In this document: positions 11,705 to 22,740 of the stretch, in pieces
Position numbering within the stretch: the stretch's first letter is position 1
How the letters are laid out: each line of letters starts with the position of its first letter
NCBI RefSeq assembly: GCF_002021565.1
Contig: NZ_MSZX01000017.1
Coordinates: 27 to 64,026 of the forward strand
Source: Paenibacillus selenitireducens
GTDB taxonomy: Bacteria > Bacillota > Bacilli > Paenibacillales > Paenibacillaceae
Length of the DNA: 64,000 nucleotides
Reading direction: 5' to 3'
The notes under the pieces: model-generated
What the model saw: only the letters and a program-made list of their open reading frames with translations
What the model was told of the DNA's origin: nothing
Database searches by the model: none
Position numbers and translations under genes: made by a program

Positions 11705-12586
11705 GTGTCGGGGAAAGCCATTTCATCTGCTGTCGAACTTGTAAAAGCGCCATTAATCTATAAAGGAAAAGTGCGCGAGCTGTACGATCTAGGGGAACAT
11801 TATTTGATTGTTGTGACGGACCGTATTTCCGCTTTTGACTATGTATTGGAGCCAGCGGTACCTGAGAAGGGCAATGTGTTGAACCGCCTTTCCACGTATT
11901 GGTTCGAACAAACCGCAGCGATGCAGCCGAACCATGTGGTGCATACCGATGTGGAGAAGCTGGGGGATTTGGTAACAGATCCATCCTTGCTGAAAGACCG
12001 CATCATGGTGACGAAGAAAGCAGAACGTATCGACATCGAATGTGTCGTGCGCGGCTACATTACCGGCGGCGGCTGGAGACAATATCAGCAATCGCAGTCC
12101 ATCAACGGCATTTCGCTGCCGGCAGGGATGAAGAAAAACGAGCGTTTTGCGACGCCGCTCTTCACCCCGGCTGCGAAAAATGATGTCGGTCATGATGAGG
12201 ATATTTCCATTGATCGTATGAAAGAGCTTGTCGGCGAAGCGCTGACGCTTGAATTGCAAGAGAAGAGTATTAAGCTCTATGAATTCGCACATGCGTATTG
12301 CGCGGAACGCGGCATCATTCTTGCGGATTGCAAGTTCGAGTTCGGTCTTATCGATGGCCAAGTGATTCTCATCGACGAGTTGTTCACCCCGGATTCCTCA
12401 CGTTTCTGGGCGAAAGAGAAATACGCGCTCAATATTGAGATTGATAGTATGGACAAAGAGCCTGTGCGCAGTTATTTGGCGCATAGCGAATGGGATAAGA
12501 ACAGTGTGCCGGATCCGTTGCCAGCTGAGGTTGTGGCGGAGACGACGAGAAGATATCAAGATATTTATAGAAGATTGACAGAGTAA
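11705..12586 (+). CDS. purC: Phosphoribosylaminoimidazole-succinocarboxamide synthase
   Basis: A 293-residue SAICAR synthetase joining CAIR and aspartate with ATP. YKGKVRELYDLG is the phosphate loop. CVVRGYITGGGW and the DELFTPDSSRFW segment are family signatures. It is about 50 residues longer than B. subtilis PurC as I recall it, resembling the longer SAICAR synthase subtype. The GTG start follows GGAGGAACAAC. A 770-bp non-coding stretch separates it from purS, breaking the otherwise tight operon. Confidence 0.96.
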   Translation: MSGKAISSAVELVKAPLIYKGKVRELYDLGEHYLIVVTDRISAFDYVLEPAVPEKGNVLNRLSTYWFEQTAAMQPNHVVHTDVEKLGDLVTDPSLLKDRIMVTKKAERIDIECVVRGYITGGGWRQYQQSQSINGISLPAGMKKNERFATPLFTPAAKNDVGHDEDISIDRMKELVGEALTLELQEKSIKLYEFAHAYCAERGIILADCKFEFGLIDGQVILIDELFTPDSSRFWAKEKYALNIEIDSMDKEPVRSYLAHSEWDKNSVPDPLPAEVVAETTRRYQDIYRRLTE

Positions 12587-12589
12587 CCT

Positions 12590-12605
12590 TGCGAAGTAAC
12601 GCAAT
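12590..12605 (+). repeat. Small hairpin after purC
   Basis: TTGCG and CGCAA flank six bases just after the purC stop. There is no T tract. It may protect the 3' end of a processed purEKBC message. Confidence 0.3.
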
Positions 12606-12638
12606 TGTGATAAAAGTAGGGTGTGGAACGTAGGTGAA

Positions 12639-12732
12639 TCGGCTTCCGTCGCTGTTGAAATCAGGAATATGGATTGGAATGTTAAATGGGTATTCCCGAT
12701 TTCAAAGGCGATCGCTAACGCTCTTCAGCCGA
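12639..12732. repeat. Imperfect inverted repeat in the purC-purS spacer
   Basis: TCGGCT (12639) and TTGAAATC with GGAAT (12655-12668) are mirrored by ATTCC with GATTTCAA (12692-12705) and AGCCGA (12727). The pattern is a palindromic, MITE-like or REP-like unit of about 95 bp. No credible coding frame covers it. Confidence 0.5.
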
Positions 12733-12938
12733 CCCACCCACTTTTCCTTTCTAATATTATCTCATCGTAAATCTCACAATCTCCTCTGTCGTAAGAGAGT
12801 AGTAGTTTGGAACCGTTCAGCCACAGGCACGAACGGTGTGAGGATAGCGTGGGTTTGTTATTGGCTCAGCCATAACGAACACAAGAATTCGATGGATAGT
12901 AAAGCGTGTGTGCCGTTATTGCCAGTACAATAACGATC

Positions 12939-13069
12939 GCACGAAAGCAATCATTGCAATCAGCCAACTAGAGAAGTCCAATTGTAGCTCAAACGATCCA
13001 TTTCGGGGTCCAGGGGCGAAGTCCCTGGGGTCCCTCTTCAGGAGTGAAGGGGGATTTAGGGGGATGTGT
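12939..13069. repeat. 131-bp direct repeat, copy A
   Basis: This copy matches 13144-13274 without gaps and with only a few substitutions. Inside, CCAGGG and CCCTGG form a strong hairpin over GCGAAGT, followed by a purine-rich tail. It lies between purC and purS and does not encode a protein. Confidence 0.85.
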
Positions 13070-13143
13070 GCTAGATTGTAAGTTACTAGGTTCAACTAGC
13101 AGGAAGCGTGTAAGCAAGGTGTTCCCGTAGGGAATACCGCGGC

Positions 13144-13274
13144 GCACGAAAGCGATCATTGAAGTCAGTCAACTAGAGAAGTCCAATTGCAGCTCAACCG
13201 AACCATTTCGGGGTCCAGGGGCGAAGTCCCTGGGGTCCCTCTTCAGGAGTGAAGGGGGATTTAGGGGGATGTGT
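13144..13274. repeat. 131-bp direct repeat, copy B
   Basis: Second copy of the element at 12939-13069, starting 205 bp later. The hairpin core is identical in both copies while the flanks have drifted slightly, suggesting a conserved structured unit. The remainder of the 12587-13356 spacer shows no gene. Confidence 0.85.
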
Positions 13275-13356
13275 AATTAGATATTAAGGATGGCCCCCTG
13301 CCGAAGGGTTAAAACGCACTTTTATAAAATTTTTTCACTCTAGGAGGAAATAGTCA

Positions 13357-13602
13357 ATGTTCAAAGCAACCGTTTATGTCACTGTGAAACAAAACGTATT
13401 GGATCCCCAAGGTGTCGCAGTGCAAGGTGCACTTCATTCGATGGGTTTTAACGAAGTAGGTAAAGTTCGTATCGGGAAGTACATGGAATTGGAAGTCGAT
13501 GCAACAAATCGCGCAGAAGCCGAAGAGCGCGTACGTCAAATGTGCGAAAAGCTGTTGGCGAACACGGTGGTTGAAGACTATCGCTTTGAATTGGAGGGCT
13601 AA
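13357..13602 (+). CDS. purS: Phosphoribosylformylglycinamidine synthase subunit PurS
   Basis: An 81-residue small subunit that bridges PurQ and PurL in the three-part FGAM synthase. The sequence shows the typical [22 protein letters not shown] and [11 protein letters not shown]-like core. The ATG follows TAGGAGGAAATAGTCA. purQ begins five bases after its stop codon, so the SQL unit is tightly coupled. Confidence 0.95.
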   Translation: MFKATVYVTVKQNVLDPQGVAVQGALHSMGFNEVGKVRIGKYMELEVDATNRAEAEERVRQMCEKLLANTVVEDYRFELEG

Positions 13603-13606
13603 GAGC

Positions 13607-14296
13607 ATGAATTTTGCAGTTCTCGTATTTCCAGGCTCCAACTGTGATATCGACTGCTACAAAGCCGTTGAACAAACAGTAGGCCAGCCCGTTGACTACG
13701 TATGGCATACCGCAACTGACTTATCCAAATATGATTGCATTATCGTGCCAGGCGGTTTCTCTTACGGAGACTATCTTCGCAGCGGTGCGATCGCCCGTTT
13801 TGCTCCTGTAATGGCTGAAGTAGCCAAGGCAGCAGCTGCAGGCAAATACGTTATCGGGATCTGTAACGGATTCCAAATCTTGACGGAAGCGGGTCTGCTT
13901 CCAGGCGCATTGCGTCGGAACACGTCCTTGAAATTCCGTTGCCATTCATCCATTTTGCGTGTAGAGAACAACAAAACACCTTTTACCACGCAATATGAAG
14001 TAGGCGAGTTGATCGATATTCCAATCGCGCATGGTGAAGGCAACTATTACTGTGACGAGGCAACCCTTGCACAATTGAAGCAGAACAATCAAATCGTATT
14101 CCGTTATGCGGATAATCCCAACGGATCGGTTGAAGATATCGCAGGAGTCTGTAATGAACAGGGCAACGTTGTAGGCATGATGCCACATCCTGAACGTGCA
14201 GTGAACCAACTGTTAGGTTCAGAAGACGGCAAGAAGATGTTTACATCGATTTTGAATGCATGGAGGGAACAACATGGCGCAGCAAGTATCGGCTAA
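13607..14296 (+). CDS. purQ: Phosphoribosylformylglycinamidine synthase subunit PurQ
   Basis: A 229-residue class I glutamine amidotransferase that supplies ammonia to PurL. The nucleophile is Cys86 in IGICNGFQ. The His/Glu pair of the triad lies in [18 protein letters not shown] and [13 protein letters not shown] are PurQ-specific. The start at 13607 follows GGAGGGCTAAGAGC. A longer frame reading back into purS is not real. The end overlaps the start of purL by 23 bp. Confidence 0.96.
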   Translation: MNFAVLVFPGSNCDIDCYKAVEQTVGQPVDYVWHTATDLSKYDCIIVPGGFSYGDYLRSGAIARFAPVMAEVAKAAAAGKYVIGICNGFQILTEAGLLPGALRRNTSLKFRCHSSILRVENNKTPFTTQYEVGELIDIPIAHGEGNYYCDEATLAQLKQNNQIVFRYADNPNGSVEDIAGVCNEQGNVVGMMPHPERAVNQLLGSEDGKKMFTSILNAWREQHGAASIG

Positions 14297-16517
14297 GGAG
14301 CCAACAGCGGAACAAATCGCTGATCAGCAAATTTACAAGCAATTTGGGGTATCTGAGCAAGAGTACGAATTGATTTGCGGATTTTTAGGCCGTCAGCCGA
14401 ACTACACCGAGATTGGTGTATTTAGCGTCATGTGGTCAGAACACTGCGCATACAAGAACTCAAAACCGCTGCTTCGCCGCTTTCCGGTCACCGGAGAACG
14501 CGTCCTGATGGGACCGGGCGAAGGCGCAGGGATCGTCGATATTGGCGATAACCAAGCGGTTGTATTCAAAATCGAAAGCCATAACCATCCTTCCGCAGTA
14601 GAGCCTTATCAAGGTGCTGCAACAGGGGTGGGCGGAATTATCCGTGATATTTTCTCGATGGGGGCAAGACCGATTGCGTCTCTAAATTCCCTTCGTTTTG
14701 GTAAATTAGAGTCAGAGCGTGCGAAATATTTGTTCGAACATGTGGTTTCGGGGATTGCTGGTTATGGGAACTGTATCGGGATTCCGACGGTTGGCGGCGA
14801 GGTGATGTTCGATGAAAGTTATGAAGGAAATCCGCTTGTTAATGCCATGTGCGTGGGATTAATCGATCATGATAAAATCCAGCGCGGTGTCGCAAAAGGA
14901 ATCGGGAACCCGGTGTTCTACGTGGGGCCTGCAACAGGACGCGACGGAATTCACGGCGCTACGTTTGCATCGGAAGAATTGACAGCAGAAACGGAAGCGA
15001 AACGGTCTGCGGTACAAGTCGGCGATCCATTTATGGAGAAGTTGGTGATGGAGTCTACGCTAGAGCTGATTAATTCGGGAATTGTCGTCGGTATTCAAGA
15101 TATGGGCGCAGCCGGATTAACGTGTTCCAGTGCAGAGATGGCAAGTAAAGCGGGTAACGGTCTGGAGTTGTACTTAGACGAAGTACCGCAACGCGAGCCG
15201 AACATGACCGCTTATGAAATGATGTTATCCGAGTCTCAAGAACGGATGTTGTTCGTGGTTGAGCCGAAGGATGAAGCGCAAGCGAGAGAAATTTTCGAAC
15301 GTTGGGGCGTTATTTGTGCCAAAGTTGGTAAAGTAACGGATGACGGACGTCTTCGTCTGATCCATCAAGGTGAAGTTGTTGGAGATATGCCGGTTCAAGC
15401 CCTTGTGGATGAATGTCCGATCTATAACAAACCATCCGCGGTTCCTGCTTACTATATCGAAAATGAAAAAGTTGACACGACGCGTTATGCGGAAGTGACA
15501 GACTTAACAGGCGCATTGGAGAAGGTACTCGCTTCCCCGACCGTTGCTAGCAAAGAGTGGGTCTACAGCCAATACGATTACATGGTTCGCACGAGCACGG
15601 CGGTTCAACCGGGTTCGGATGCGGCAGTCGTTCTTGTAGACGGTACACGTAAAGGTCTTGCCATGACGACGGATTGTAATGGTCGTTATGTCTATTTGGA
15701 TCCTGAAGTTGGCGGACGTATCGCAGTAAGTGAAGCAGCTCGTAATATCGTATGTTCCGGTGCAGAACCGCTCGCGATTACCGATAATTTGAACTTCGGC
15801 AGTCCGGAGAAACCGGATATTTTCTGGCAAATGGAGAAATCCGTGGACGGTATGGCAGAAGCTTGCCGTGAATTGAATACACCTGTTATTGGCGGTAACG
15901 TCAGCTTATATAATGAAAATCGCAAAGGCGCGATCTATCCTACACCGGTTGTAGGGATGGTCGGACTTGTACACGATACAGATCACATTACAACGCAAGC
16001 TTTCAAAAAAGAAGGGGATGTCATCCTGCTTCTTGGTAACACGCAAGCAGAGCTTGGCGGCAGTGAGTTCCAATATGTTGTACATGGAGTAACGGAAGGA
16101 AGACCTCCGCAGCTCGACCTTGCAACAGAGCGCACATTGCTTCAAACCGTACTTAGCGCGATTCAACAAGGACTTGTCGCTTCCGCACATGACTTGTCTG
16201 ATGGCGGTCTTGCAACAGCTTTAGCAGAAAGCTGCATTAGTGGCAACGTAGGCGCATCCGTGAACTTTACGGCGGACTTACGTCCGGACTTCGCGTTATT
16301 CAGCGAGAGCCAATCGCGTATTGTATTGACATCAACGCCTGAAAATGCAGAACGTTTGGCGGCATATGTTCGTGAGCAAGGCGTGCCTGTACAACAAATC
16401 GGAACCGTTCAAGGGAACGACCTTAACATCTTAGTAAACAGCAAACCAGCCATTGCAGCACCGGTATCACAACTTGCGAAGGTTTGGAAGGATGCGATTC
16501 CATGTCTCATGAAATAA
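14274..16517 (+). CDS. purL: Phosphoribosylformylglycinamidine synthase subunit PurL
   Basis: A 747-residue small-type PurL, the synthetase subunit that converts FGAR to FGAM with ATP and PurQ-derived ammonia. [24 protein letters not shown] and [20 protein letters not shown] are diagnostic of the ATP-binding N-terminal half. The duplicated AIRS-type fold follows. The ATG at 14274 is preceded by GGAGGGAACAAC inside the end of purQ. The stop overlaps purF by 16 bp. Confidence 0.96.
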   Translation: MAQQVSAKEPTAEQIADQQIYKQFGVSEQEYELICGFLGRQPNYTEIGVFSVMWSEHCAYKNSKPLLRRFPVTGERVLMGPGEGAGIVDIGDNQAVVFKIESHNHPSAVEPYQGAATGVGGIIRDIFSMGARPIASLNSLRFGKLESERAKYLFEHVVSGIAGYGNCIGIPTVGGEVMFDESYEGNPLVNAMCVGLIDHDKIQRGVAKGIGNPVFYVGPATGRDGIHGATFASEELTAETEAKRSAVQVGDPFMEKLVMESTLELINSGIVVGIQDMGAAGLTCSSAEMASKAGNGLELYLDEVPQREPNMTAYEMMLSESQERMLFVVEPKDEAQAREIFERWGVICAKVGKVTDDGRLRLIHQGEVVGDMPVQALVDECPIYNKPSAVPAYYIENEKVDTTRYAEVTDLTGALEKVLASPTVASKEWVYSQYDYMVRTSTAVQPGSDAAVVLVDGTRKGLAMTTDCNGRYVYLDPEVGGRIAVSEAARNIVCSGAEPLAITDNLNFGSPEKPDIFWQMEKSVDGMAEACRELNTPVIGGNVSLYNENRKGAIYPTPVVGMVGLVHDTDHITTQAFKKEGDVILLLGNTQAELGGSEFQYVVHGVTEGRPPQLDLATERTLLQTVLSAIQQGLVASAHDLSDGGLATALAESCISGNVGASVNFTADLRPDFALFSESQSRIVLTSTPENAERLAAYVREQGVPVQQIGTVQGNDLNILVNSKPAIAAPVSQLAKVWKDAIPCLMK

Positions 16518-18007
16518 CACCATCCCGGGTCGCTGAAGAGCGCACACCGAAGTTGTGGACGGGTGATTATTATAACGAAGGTATCAGCCATGAAGGTGTT
16601 TTTGACAAGTTAAAAGAAGAATGCGGCGTGTTCGGGGTGTTCGGTCATCCCGACGCGGCTTCTCTTTCTTACTATGGGCTGCATGCACTTCAGCATCGTG
16701 GCGAAGAGAGCGCGGGGATTTGTACAACCGATGGCGGCGACTTCAACTATCATCGCGGCATGGGCCTCGTTAAGGAAGTGTTCGACAAGGATCGCTTAGG
16801 TTCCTTAATCGGTTCGAATTCCATCGGACATGTGCGTTACTCCACGTCAGGTGAGAGTAAGCTCGCAAATGCGCAGCCCCTTGTGTTCAAATATCGGGAC
16901 GGCGATCTAGCGATTGCAACGAACGGAAATATCGTAAATGCCAATCAAATTCGTAAGGAGCTCGAAGCTAAGGGTTCGATCTTCCAAACGTCCAGCGATA
17001 CCGAAGTATTAGCCCATTTAATCGCACGGTCGAGCAAGGATTTCGTAGCTGCTACGAAAGAAGCTTTGCAACAACTTGTGGGCGGCTTCGCATTCCTGAT
17101 TATGACCAACAACAAGTTGATCGCAGCATCGGATCCGAACGGGCTTCGTCCGCTTACGATGGGGCGGTTGGGTGATGCGTATTTATTCGCCTCCGAGACC
17201 TGTGCGTTTGAAGTCGTGGGTGCGGAACTGGTAAGAGACATTCAACCGGGTGAAATGCTCATTTTTGATGAGAACGGTGTGGTGGAAGATCGATATTCCG
17301 AGATGCAGCGGCGCTCGCTCTGTGCGATGGAATATATTTATTTTTCGCGTCCAGATACCGATTTAAATGGGGCAAATCTTCACGCTGCGCGGAAGCGTAT
17401 GGGCAAAAAAATGGCGCAAGAGTCTTTTGTGGACGCAGATATCGTGACAGGTGTACCGGATTCAAGTATTTCCGCAGCGATCGGTTATGCCGAAGAGACA
17501 GGAATTCCTTATGAGCTTGGGCTCATCAAAAATAAATATACCGGCCGGACCTTTATCCAGCCGAGTCAAGAATTGCGCGAGCAAGGTGTGAAAATGAAGC
17601 TGAGTGCGGTTCGTAAAGTCGTGGAAGGGAAGCGGGTCGTAATGATTGACGATTCGATCGTCCGCGGAACGACATCTCGCCGGATCGTGAACTTGTTGCG
17701 TGAAGCGGGAGCGACGCAGGTGCATGTACGTATTACCTCGCCGCCTTTCAAGAATCCTTGCTTCTACGGGATCGACACACCGAATCGTCAGGAGCTCATT
17801 GCTTCGTGTAAGACGATTGAAGAAATCCGGCAGGAGATCAATGCGGATTCGCTGGCCTTTTTGACCAAAGATGGCTTGATCGAAGCGATCGACAGCTATT
17901 CAACACAAGAACTGAACGGCGGACTGTGTCTCGCTTGTTTTGATAATGATTATCCGACAGAAGTCCAGTTTCATGGTACCGAGAAGTTTGGCTGCGGATG
18001 CGAATAA
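16502..18007 (+). CDS. purF: Amidophosphoribosyltransferase
   Basis: A 501-residue first committed enzyme of purine synthesis, transferring glutamine ammonia to PRPP. The N-terminal nucleophile is Cys41 in [12 protein letters not shown], so about 40 residues must be removed as a propeptide. That is much longer than the roughly 11 residues in B. subtilis. [16 protein letters not shown] is the PRPP-binding loop. C-terminal CLACF and another conserved Cys fit an iron-sulfur-containing Bacillus-type enzyme. The start at 16502 uses GGAAGGAT within purL. Confidence 0.95.
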   Translation: MSHEITPSRVAEERTPKLWTGDYYNEGISHEGVFDKLKEECGVFGVFGHPDAASLSYYGLHALQHRGEESAGICTTDGGDFNYHRGMGLVKEVFDKDRLGSLIGSNSIGHVRYSTSGESKLANAQPLVFKYRDGDLAIATNGNIVNANQIRKELEAKGSIFQTSSDTEVLAHLIARSSKDFVAATKEALQQLVGGFAFLIMTNNKLIAASDPNGLRPLTMGRLGDAYLFASETCAFEVVGAELVRDIQPGEMLIFDENGVVEDRYSEMQRRSLCAMEYIYFSRPDTDLNGANLHAARKRMGKKMAQESFVDADIVTGVPDSSISAAIGYAEETGIPYELGLIKNKYTGRTFIQPSQELREQGVKMKLSAVRKVVEGKRVVMIDDSIVRGTTSRRIVNLLREAGATQVHVRITSPPFKNPCFYGIDTPNRQELIASCKTIEEIRQEINADSLAFLTKDGLIEAIDSYSTQELNGGLCLACFDNDYPTEVQFHGTEKFGCGCE

Positions 18008-18044
18008 ATCAATACCCAATATGCAAAAAAAGGAGTGTGCAAGG

Positions 18045-19091
18045 ATGTCCTCAGAAGCATACAAAGAAGCCGGCGTCGATATCGCGGCAGGGAATGAAGC
18101 CGTAGAGCGCATGAAGAAGCACGTGAAAAAAACGTTCCGTCCCGAAGTTCTTACGGATTTAGGGGGATTCGGCGGATTGTTCGGCTTGAACAAAGATAAA
18201 TACGAGGAGCCTGTTCTCGTCTCTGGCACCGATGGTGTGGGCACGAAGCTCAAAATTGCCTTTGCAATGGATCAACACGATACGATTGGGATTGATGCGG
18301 TCGCGATGTGTGTGAATGATATTATTGTGCAAGGCGCGGAGCCGTTGTTCTTCCTTGATTACTTAGCATGCGATAAAGTTGTGCCTGAGAAAATCGAAGC
18401 GATTGTCAAAGGGATTGCGGATGGCTGCGCGGAATCGGGTTGTGCTTTAATCGGCGGCGAGACCGCTGAAATGCCGGGCATGTATGCTGAAGGCGAGTAT
18501 GATATCGCAGGCTTTACGGTCGGGATCGTGGACAAAAAGAAAATCATCGACGGGTCTACCATCGCGCCAGGGGATGTCGTGCTTGGTCTGGCATCGAGCG
18601 GTGTACACAGCAACGGATTCTCCCTTGTTCGCAAATTGTTGCTTGAGAAACAAGGATATCAATTGACGGATGCTTTGCCTGAACTTCAAGGCGCAACGCT
18701 GGGGGCGACGCTGCTTGTACCAACCAAGCTGTATGTGAAGCCTGTGTTGAAATTGATTGAGGATGTACAAGTGAAAGGCATGGCGCACATTACGGGCGGC
18801 GGCTTTATTGAGAACATTCCGCGGATGCTTCCGGAGAACGTGAACGTGAATATCGAATACGGCTCCTGGCCGATTCTCCCGATCTTCCAATTGATGCAAG
18901 AGAAGGGCGGCATTTCGAACCGCGATATGTTCACGACTTTTAACATGGGTATTGGGATGGTCATCGTTGTGCCTGCAGAGCAAGCGGAACAAGCGATTGC
19001 ATCTTTGGCAGCACAAGGTGAACAAGCGTATAGATTAGGTACCGTAACACCAGGTGATAAAGTGGTTACCTTCACAGGAGCGGATGTGTAA
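18045..19091 (+). CDS. purM: Phosphoribosylformylglycinamidine cyclo-ligase
   Basis: A 348-residue AIR synthetase closing FGAM to AIR with [35 protein letters not shown] and [11 protein letters not shown] are family signatures, and [14 protein letters not shown] marks the C-terminal domain. AAAGGAG lies 9 nt before the ATG at 18045. The frame upstream of this start overlaps the purF end and is spurious. The stop TAA shares its last base with the purN ATG. Confidence 0.96.
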   Translation: MSSEAYKEAGVDIAAGNEAVERMKKHVKKTFRPEVLTDLGGFGGLFGLNKDKYEEPVLVSGTDGVGTKLKIAFAMDQHDTIGIDAVAMCVNDIIVQGAEPLFFLDYLACDKVVPEKIEAIVKGIADGCAESGCALIGGETAEMPGMYAEGEYDIAGFTVGIVDKKKIIDGSTIAPGDVVLGLASSGVHSNGFSLVRKLLLEKQGYQLTDALPELQGATLGATLLVPTKLYVKPVLKLIEDVQVKGMAHITGGGFIENIPRMLPENVNVNIEYGSWPILPIFQLMQEKGGISNRDMFTTFNMGIGMVIVVPAEQAEQAIASLAAQGEQAYRLGTVTPGDKVVTFTGADV

Positions 19092-19708
19092 TGCAGCAGC
19101 CATTGCGCATTGCGGTGTTCGCTTCCGGGAACGGGAGCAACTTTCAGGCGCTGGCAGATGCGGTACAGGCGGGAGAGCTCGATGCGACCATCGAGCTTCT
19201 TGTGTGCGATAAACCTAAAGCGAAGGTCGTGGAGCGTGCGAAGTTGGCGGGCGTCGAACCCTTTATTTTTGAGCCGAAACGTTATGCGTCCCGTGAAGTT
19301 TACGAGGCAGAGATCTTACAGCGTTTAACTGAAAAAAAAGTGGATTTGATCGTGTTGGCAGGCTATATGCGAATTATTACGGATACCTTGGTTACGCCGT
19401 ATTACGGGCGCATGATCAATATTCATCCTTCATTACTGCCGGCTTTTCCAGGTGTGAATGCAATTCGACAGGCGATGGAGCTGGGTGTGAAGCTGACAGG
19501 GGTCACGGTACATTTTGTAGATGGCGGGATGGATACGGGGCCGATCATTGCACAACGAGCGGTTGAAATTGAGGAAGAAGCGACGGAAGCTAGCGTAACA
19601 GAGTCCATTCATGCCGTAGAGATGAAGCTTTATCCTCAGGTTGTGCAGTGGATTGCCAAAGGCCAGGTCCAATTAGTAGAGCGAAAAGTTCAGATTATTC
19701 ATTCATAA
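19091..19708 (+). CDS. purN: Phosphoribosylglycinamide formyltransferase
   Basis: A 205-residue folate-dependent GAR transformylase using 10-formyltetrahydrofolate. It has FASGNGSNFQAL at the phosphate-binding N-terminus, LAGYMRIIT, the catalytic NIHPSLLPAFPG, and the HFVDGGMDTGPII signature with its conserved aspartate. It overlaps purM by one base (TAATG), indicating coupling. Confidence 0.96.
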   Translation: MQQPLRIAVFASGNGSNFQALADAVQAGELDATIELLVCDKPKAKVVERAKLAGVEPFIFEPKRYASREVYEAEILQRLTEKKVDLIVLAGYMRIITDTLVTPYYGRMINIHPSLLPAFPGVNAIRQAMELGVKLTGVTVHFVDGGMDTGPIIAQRAVEIEEEATEASVTESIHAVEMKLYPQVVQWIAKGQVQLVERKVQIIHS

Positions 19709-19748
19709 CATTTCATAAATACCATGGAACCAAGGAGGAATTATCATC

Positions 19749-21296
19749 GTGGCTATACGTAGAGCACTGATTAGCGTATCGGACAAAACAGGCATTGTAG
19801 AATTTTCGCGTGAACTTGCAAAATTGGGTGTTGAAATCATCTCAACTGGCGGAACGAAAAGCTTGTTAGAGAAAGAGGATGTTCCAGTCATCGGCATTTC
19901 CGAAGTGACAGGGTTCCCCGAAATTATGGATGGCCGTGTTAAAACGTTGCATCCGGCGGTTCACAGCGGCTTGTTAGCTGTTCGTGATAATGAAGAGCAT
20001 ACGGCGCAAATGAAAGAATTAGGCTTGGACTACATCGATATCGTCGTTGTTAACTTGTATCCGTTCAAACAGACAATTGCAAAACCAGACGTTTCGTACG
20101 AAGAGGCGATCGAGAACATCGATATCGGCGGACCGACCATGCTTCGTTCAGCGGCGAAAAACCATGCGTTCGTAACAGTCGTTGTTGACGCTGGGGATTA
20201 CGCAAATGTATTGGAAGAAGTGCGCGCAGGCGGAGATACCACACTTGAGACGAGAAAACGCCTTGCGGCCAAAGTATTCCGTCACACGGCATCGTATGAT
20301 GCATTAATCTCCGATTACTTGTCCAAGCAATTGGGCGAGCCATTGCCTGAAACCTACACTGTCACGTATGAGAAGGTTCAAGATCTTCGCTACGGTGAAA
20401 ATCCTCATCAAACTGCTGCATTTTACCGTAAACCGCTTGCTGGAGCAGGTAACATTACGACAGCTGAGCAACTTCACGGCAAAGAACTATCCTACAACAA
20501 CATTAACGATGCGAACGCTGCATTAGCGATTGTCAAAGAATTTGACGAGCCAGCGGTTGTCGCGATTAAACATATGAATCCTTGCGGCGTAGGGATTGGA
20601 GCAACGATCCATGAAGCCTATCAAAAAGCGTACGCAGCGGACCCTACTTCCATTTTCGGCGGCATTGTAGCAGCGAACCGCGTGATTGGTGCGGACACAG
20701 CGACGTTGTTAAGCGAGATTTTCCTAGAAATCGTGATGGCACCGGATTTTACACCAGAAGCGCTCGAAATCTTATCGAAAAAGAAAAATATCCGCTTGTT
20801 GAAGTTGGGTGAGTTCTCAGCATCAGCAGAGCGTACAACGGAATTCGCTGTAACTTCCGTAAACGGCGGGATGTTGGTACAAGAGACAGACATCCGTCAA
20901 TTAGAAGCATCCGACTTGAAAGTGGTAACGAACCGTCAGCCTTCGGAAGAAGAGTTGAAGCAGCTTTTATTCGGCTGGAAAGTCGTGAAGCACGTGAAAT
21001 CGAATGCGATTGTGCTTGTAAAAGACGATATGACCATCGGCGTTGGTGCGGGTCAGATGAACCGTGTTGGCTCGGCGCGAATTGCCATTGAACAAGCAGG
21101 AGAGAAAGCAACAGGTTCCGTATTGGCCTCGGATGCGTTCTTCCCGATGAGCGATACGGTGGAATTGGCGGTACAAGCAGGTGTGACAGCAATCATCCAA
21201 CCTGGCGGTTCGATTAAAGACGAAGAATCGATCCGCGTAGCGAACGAGCACGGGATTGCCATGGTTTTCACGGGCGTACGTCATTTCAAACACTAA
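19749..21296 (+). CDS. purH: AICAR transformylase/IMP cyclohydrolase
   Basis: A 515-residue bifunctional enzyme for the last two steps to IMP. The N-terminal MGS-like cyclohydrolase domain shows SVSDKTGI and STGGT. The transformylase part has [11 protein letters not shown] and a C-terminal [13 protein letters not shown] stretch. The GTG start is preceded by AAGGAGGAATTATCATC. purD follows 30 bp later. Confidence 0.96.
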   Translation: MAIRRALISVSDKTGIVEFSRELAKLGVEIISTGGTKSLLEKEDVPVIGISEVTGFPEIMDGRVKTLHPAVHSGLLAVRDNEEHTAQMKELGLDYIDIVVVNLYPFKQTIAKPDVSYEEAIENIDIGGPTMLRSAAKNHAFVTVVVDAGDYANVLEEVRAGGDTTLETRKRLAAKVFRHTASYDALISDYLSKQLGEPLPETYTVTYEKVQDLRYGENPHQTAAFYRKPLAGAGNITTAEQLHGKELSYNNINDANAALAIVKEFDEPAVVAIKHMNPCGVGIGATIHEAYQKAYAADPTSIFGGIVAANRVIGADTATLLSEIFLEIVMAPDFTPEALEILSKKKNIRLLKLGEFSASAERTTEFAVTSVNGGMLVQETDIRQLEASDLKVVTNRQPSEEELKQLLFGWKVVKHVKSNAIVLVKDDMTIGVGAGQMNRVGSARIAIEQAGEKATGSVLASDAFFPMSDTVELAVQAGVTAIIQPGGSIKDEESIRVANEHGIAMVFTGVRHFKH

Positions 21297-21326
21297 GATA
21301 TTACCTAAGATAGAGGAGGCACTCAG

Positions 21327-22592
21327 ATGCGTATTTTAGTCGTTGGCCGCGGCGGACGCGAGCATGCGATTGTATGGGCACTTCGGAAAAGCGAAAAAGT
21401 GAAGCATATCATATGCGCACCCGGGAATGCCGGCATTGCACAATTGGCAGAATGTGTAGATATTGCCGAGAGTCAATTCGAAGAGCTTGCACAATATGCG
21501 GTGGATCAAGCGATAGATTTGGTTGTTATCGGCCCGGATGACCCGTTAGCGGATGGCATCGTCGATGTATTCGAAGCGAAGCAGATTCCGGTATTCGGAC
21601 CTCGGAAAAATGCTGCAATCATTGAGGGCAGCAAGACGTTCATGAAGGATTTGTTGCGCAAATATAACATTCCAACAGCAGCCTACGAGAAATTCGATAA
21701 CTATGAAGATGCGCTTGCTTACTTGCGTCAACAGTCAGCGCCAATCGTCATCAAAGCTGATGGATTAGCAGCCGGCAAAGGGGTAACGGTAGCGCAGACG
21801 ATGGAAGAAGCGGAACAAGCGCTTCAAGAAATCATGGTAAGCAAAGTGTTCGGCAGCGCGGGCAGCCAAGTCGTCATCGAGGAGTTCATGGCGGGACAAG
21901 AGATGTCGATCCTAGCCTTTGTCGATGGCGAGACCGTTCGTCCGATGAGTCCGGCACAAGACCATAAGCCGGTATTCGATGGTGATAAAGGTCCGAATAC
22001 AGGGGGCATGGGCACGTATTCGCCATTGCCGCATATCCCGCAGTCGATTATCGATGAAGCGATCGAGACGATTGTTGTGCCGACGGCAAAAGCGATGGTG
22101 GCAGAAGGTCGTCCTTTCCGCGGCGTATTGTTCGCCGGGTTGATGATCACGCCGGACGGCAAGCCAAAGACGGTGGAATTCAATGCACGGTTTGGAGACC
22201 CAGAGACACAAGTCGTATTGCCGCGGTTGAAAACAGACCTTGTAGATATTTTCTTGGCCGCTGTGAACGGAACGCTGCACGAGCTTGAAATTGAGTGGAG
22301 TGACGAAGCGGCAGTATGCGTCATTGTCGCTTCGGGCGGATATCCGGCATCTTATCCAAAAGGTCTGCCGATCAGCGGACTGGATGAAGTGCAAGAGGCT
22401 ATCGTGTTCCATGCGGGAACTGCGCTGAATGGGGAAGGGCAAGTTGTGACGAACGGCGGACGCGTTCTAGGCATCGTAGGCTTGGGTGCGACGATCGCTG
22501 AGGCGCGTGCCAAAGCGTATGCCGATGCGGAGCGGATTCATTTTGAAGGCAAACAAAATCGTACCGATATTGCGAATAAAGCATTGGTATAG
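21327..22592 (+). CDS. purD: Phosphoribosylamine-glycine ligase
   Basis: A 421-residue ATP-grasp GAR synthetase joining phosphoribosylamine and glycine. MRILVVGRGGREHAI begins the N-terminal domain. VIKADGLAAGKGV is the ATP-grasp motif and EFNARFGDPETQVVLPRL the metal-binding C-lobe motif. AGAGGAGGCACTCAG precedes the ATG. It is the last gene of the pur operon and is followed by a strong terminator. Confidence 0.97.
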   Translation: MRILVVGRGGREHAIVWALRKSEKVKHIICAPGNAGIAQLAECVDIAESQFEELAQYAVDQAIDLVVIGPDDPLADGIVDVFEAKQIPVFGPRKNAAIIEGSKTFMKDLLRKYNIPTAAYEKFDNYEDALAYLRQQSAPIVIKADGLAAGKGVTVAQTMEEAEQALQEIMVSKVFGSAGSQVVIEEFMAGQEMSILAFVDGETVRPMSPAQDHKPVFDGDKGPNTGGMGTYSPLPHIPQSIIDEAIETIVVPTAKAMVAEGRPFRGVLFAGLMITPDGKPKTVEFNARFGDPETQVVLPRLKTDLVDIFLAAVNGTLHELEIEWSDEAAVCVIVASGGYPASYPKGLPISGLDEVQEAIVFHAGTALNGEGQVVTNGGRVLGIVGLGATIAEARAKAYADAERIHFEGKQNRTDIANKALV

Positions 22593-22618
22593 AGGATTAG
22601 ATAGAGGATTGGATGAGG

Positions 22619-22650
22619 GACCCTGCCAGGGGATGGCGGGGTCTTTTTTT
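22619..22650 (+). terminator. pur operon terminator
   Basis: GACCCTGCC and GGCGGGGTC form a GC-rich stem followed by seven Ts, 26 bp after the purD stop. Confidence 0.93.
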
Positions 22651-22740
22651 ATATTAACTGTTACCTCAAACTTCAAACCTCAAAACTAAATGAACCAGTA
22701 ACACTCACCGCTAAACCGTGTTCCAAGCTCACTTCCACCT

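Noticed and set aside
12634-12933. A 99-codon plus-strand frame in the purC-purS spacer
   Set aside because: It crosses the palindromic repeat, has poor codon quality and no recognisable domain. The GTG start lacks a convincing ribosome site.
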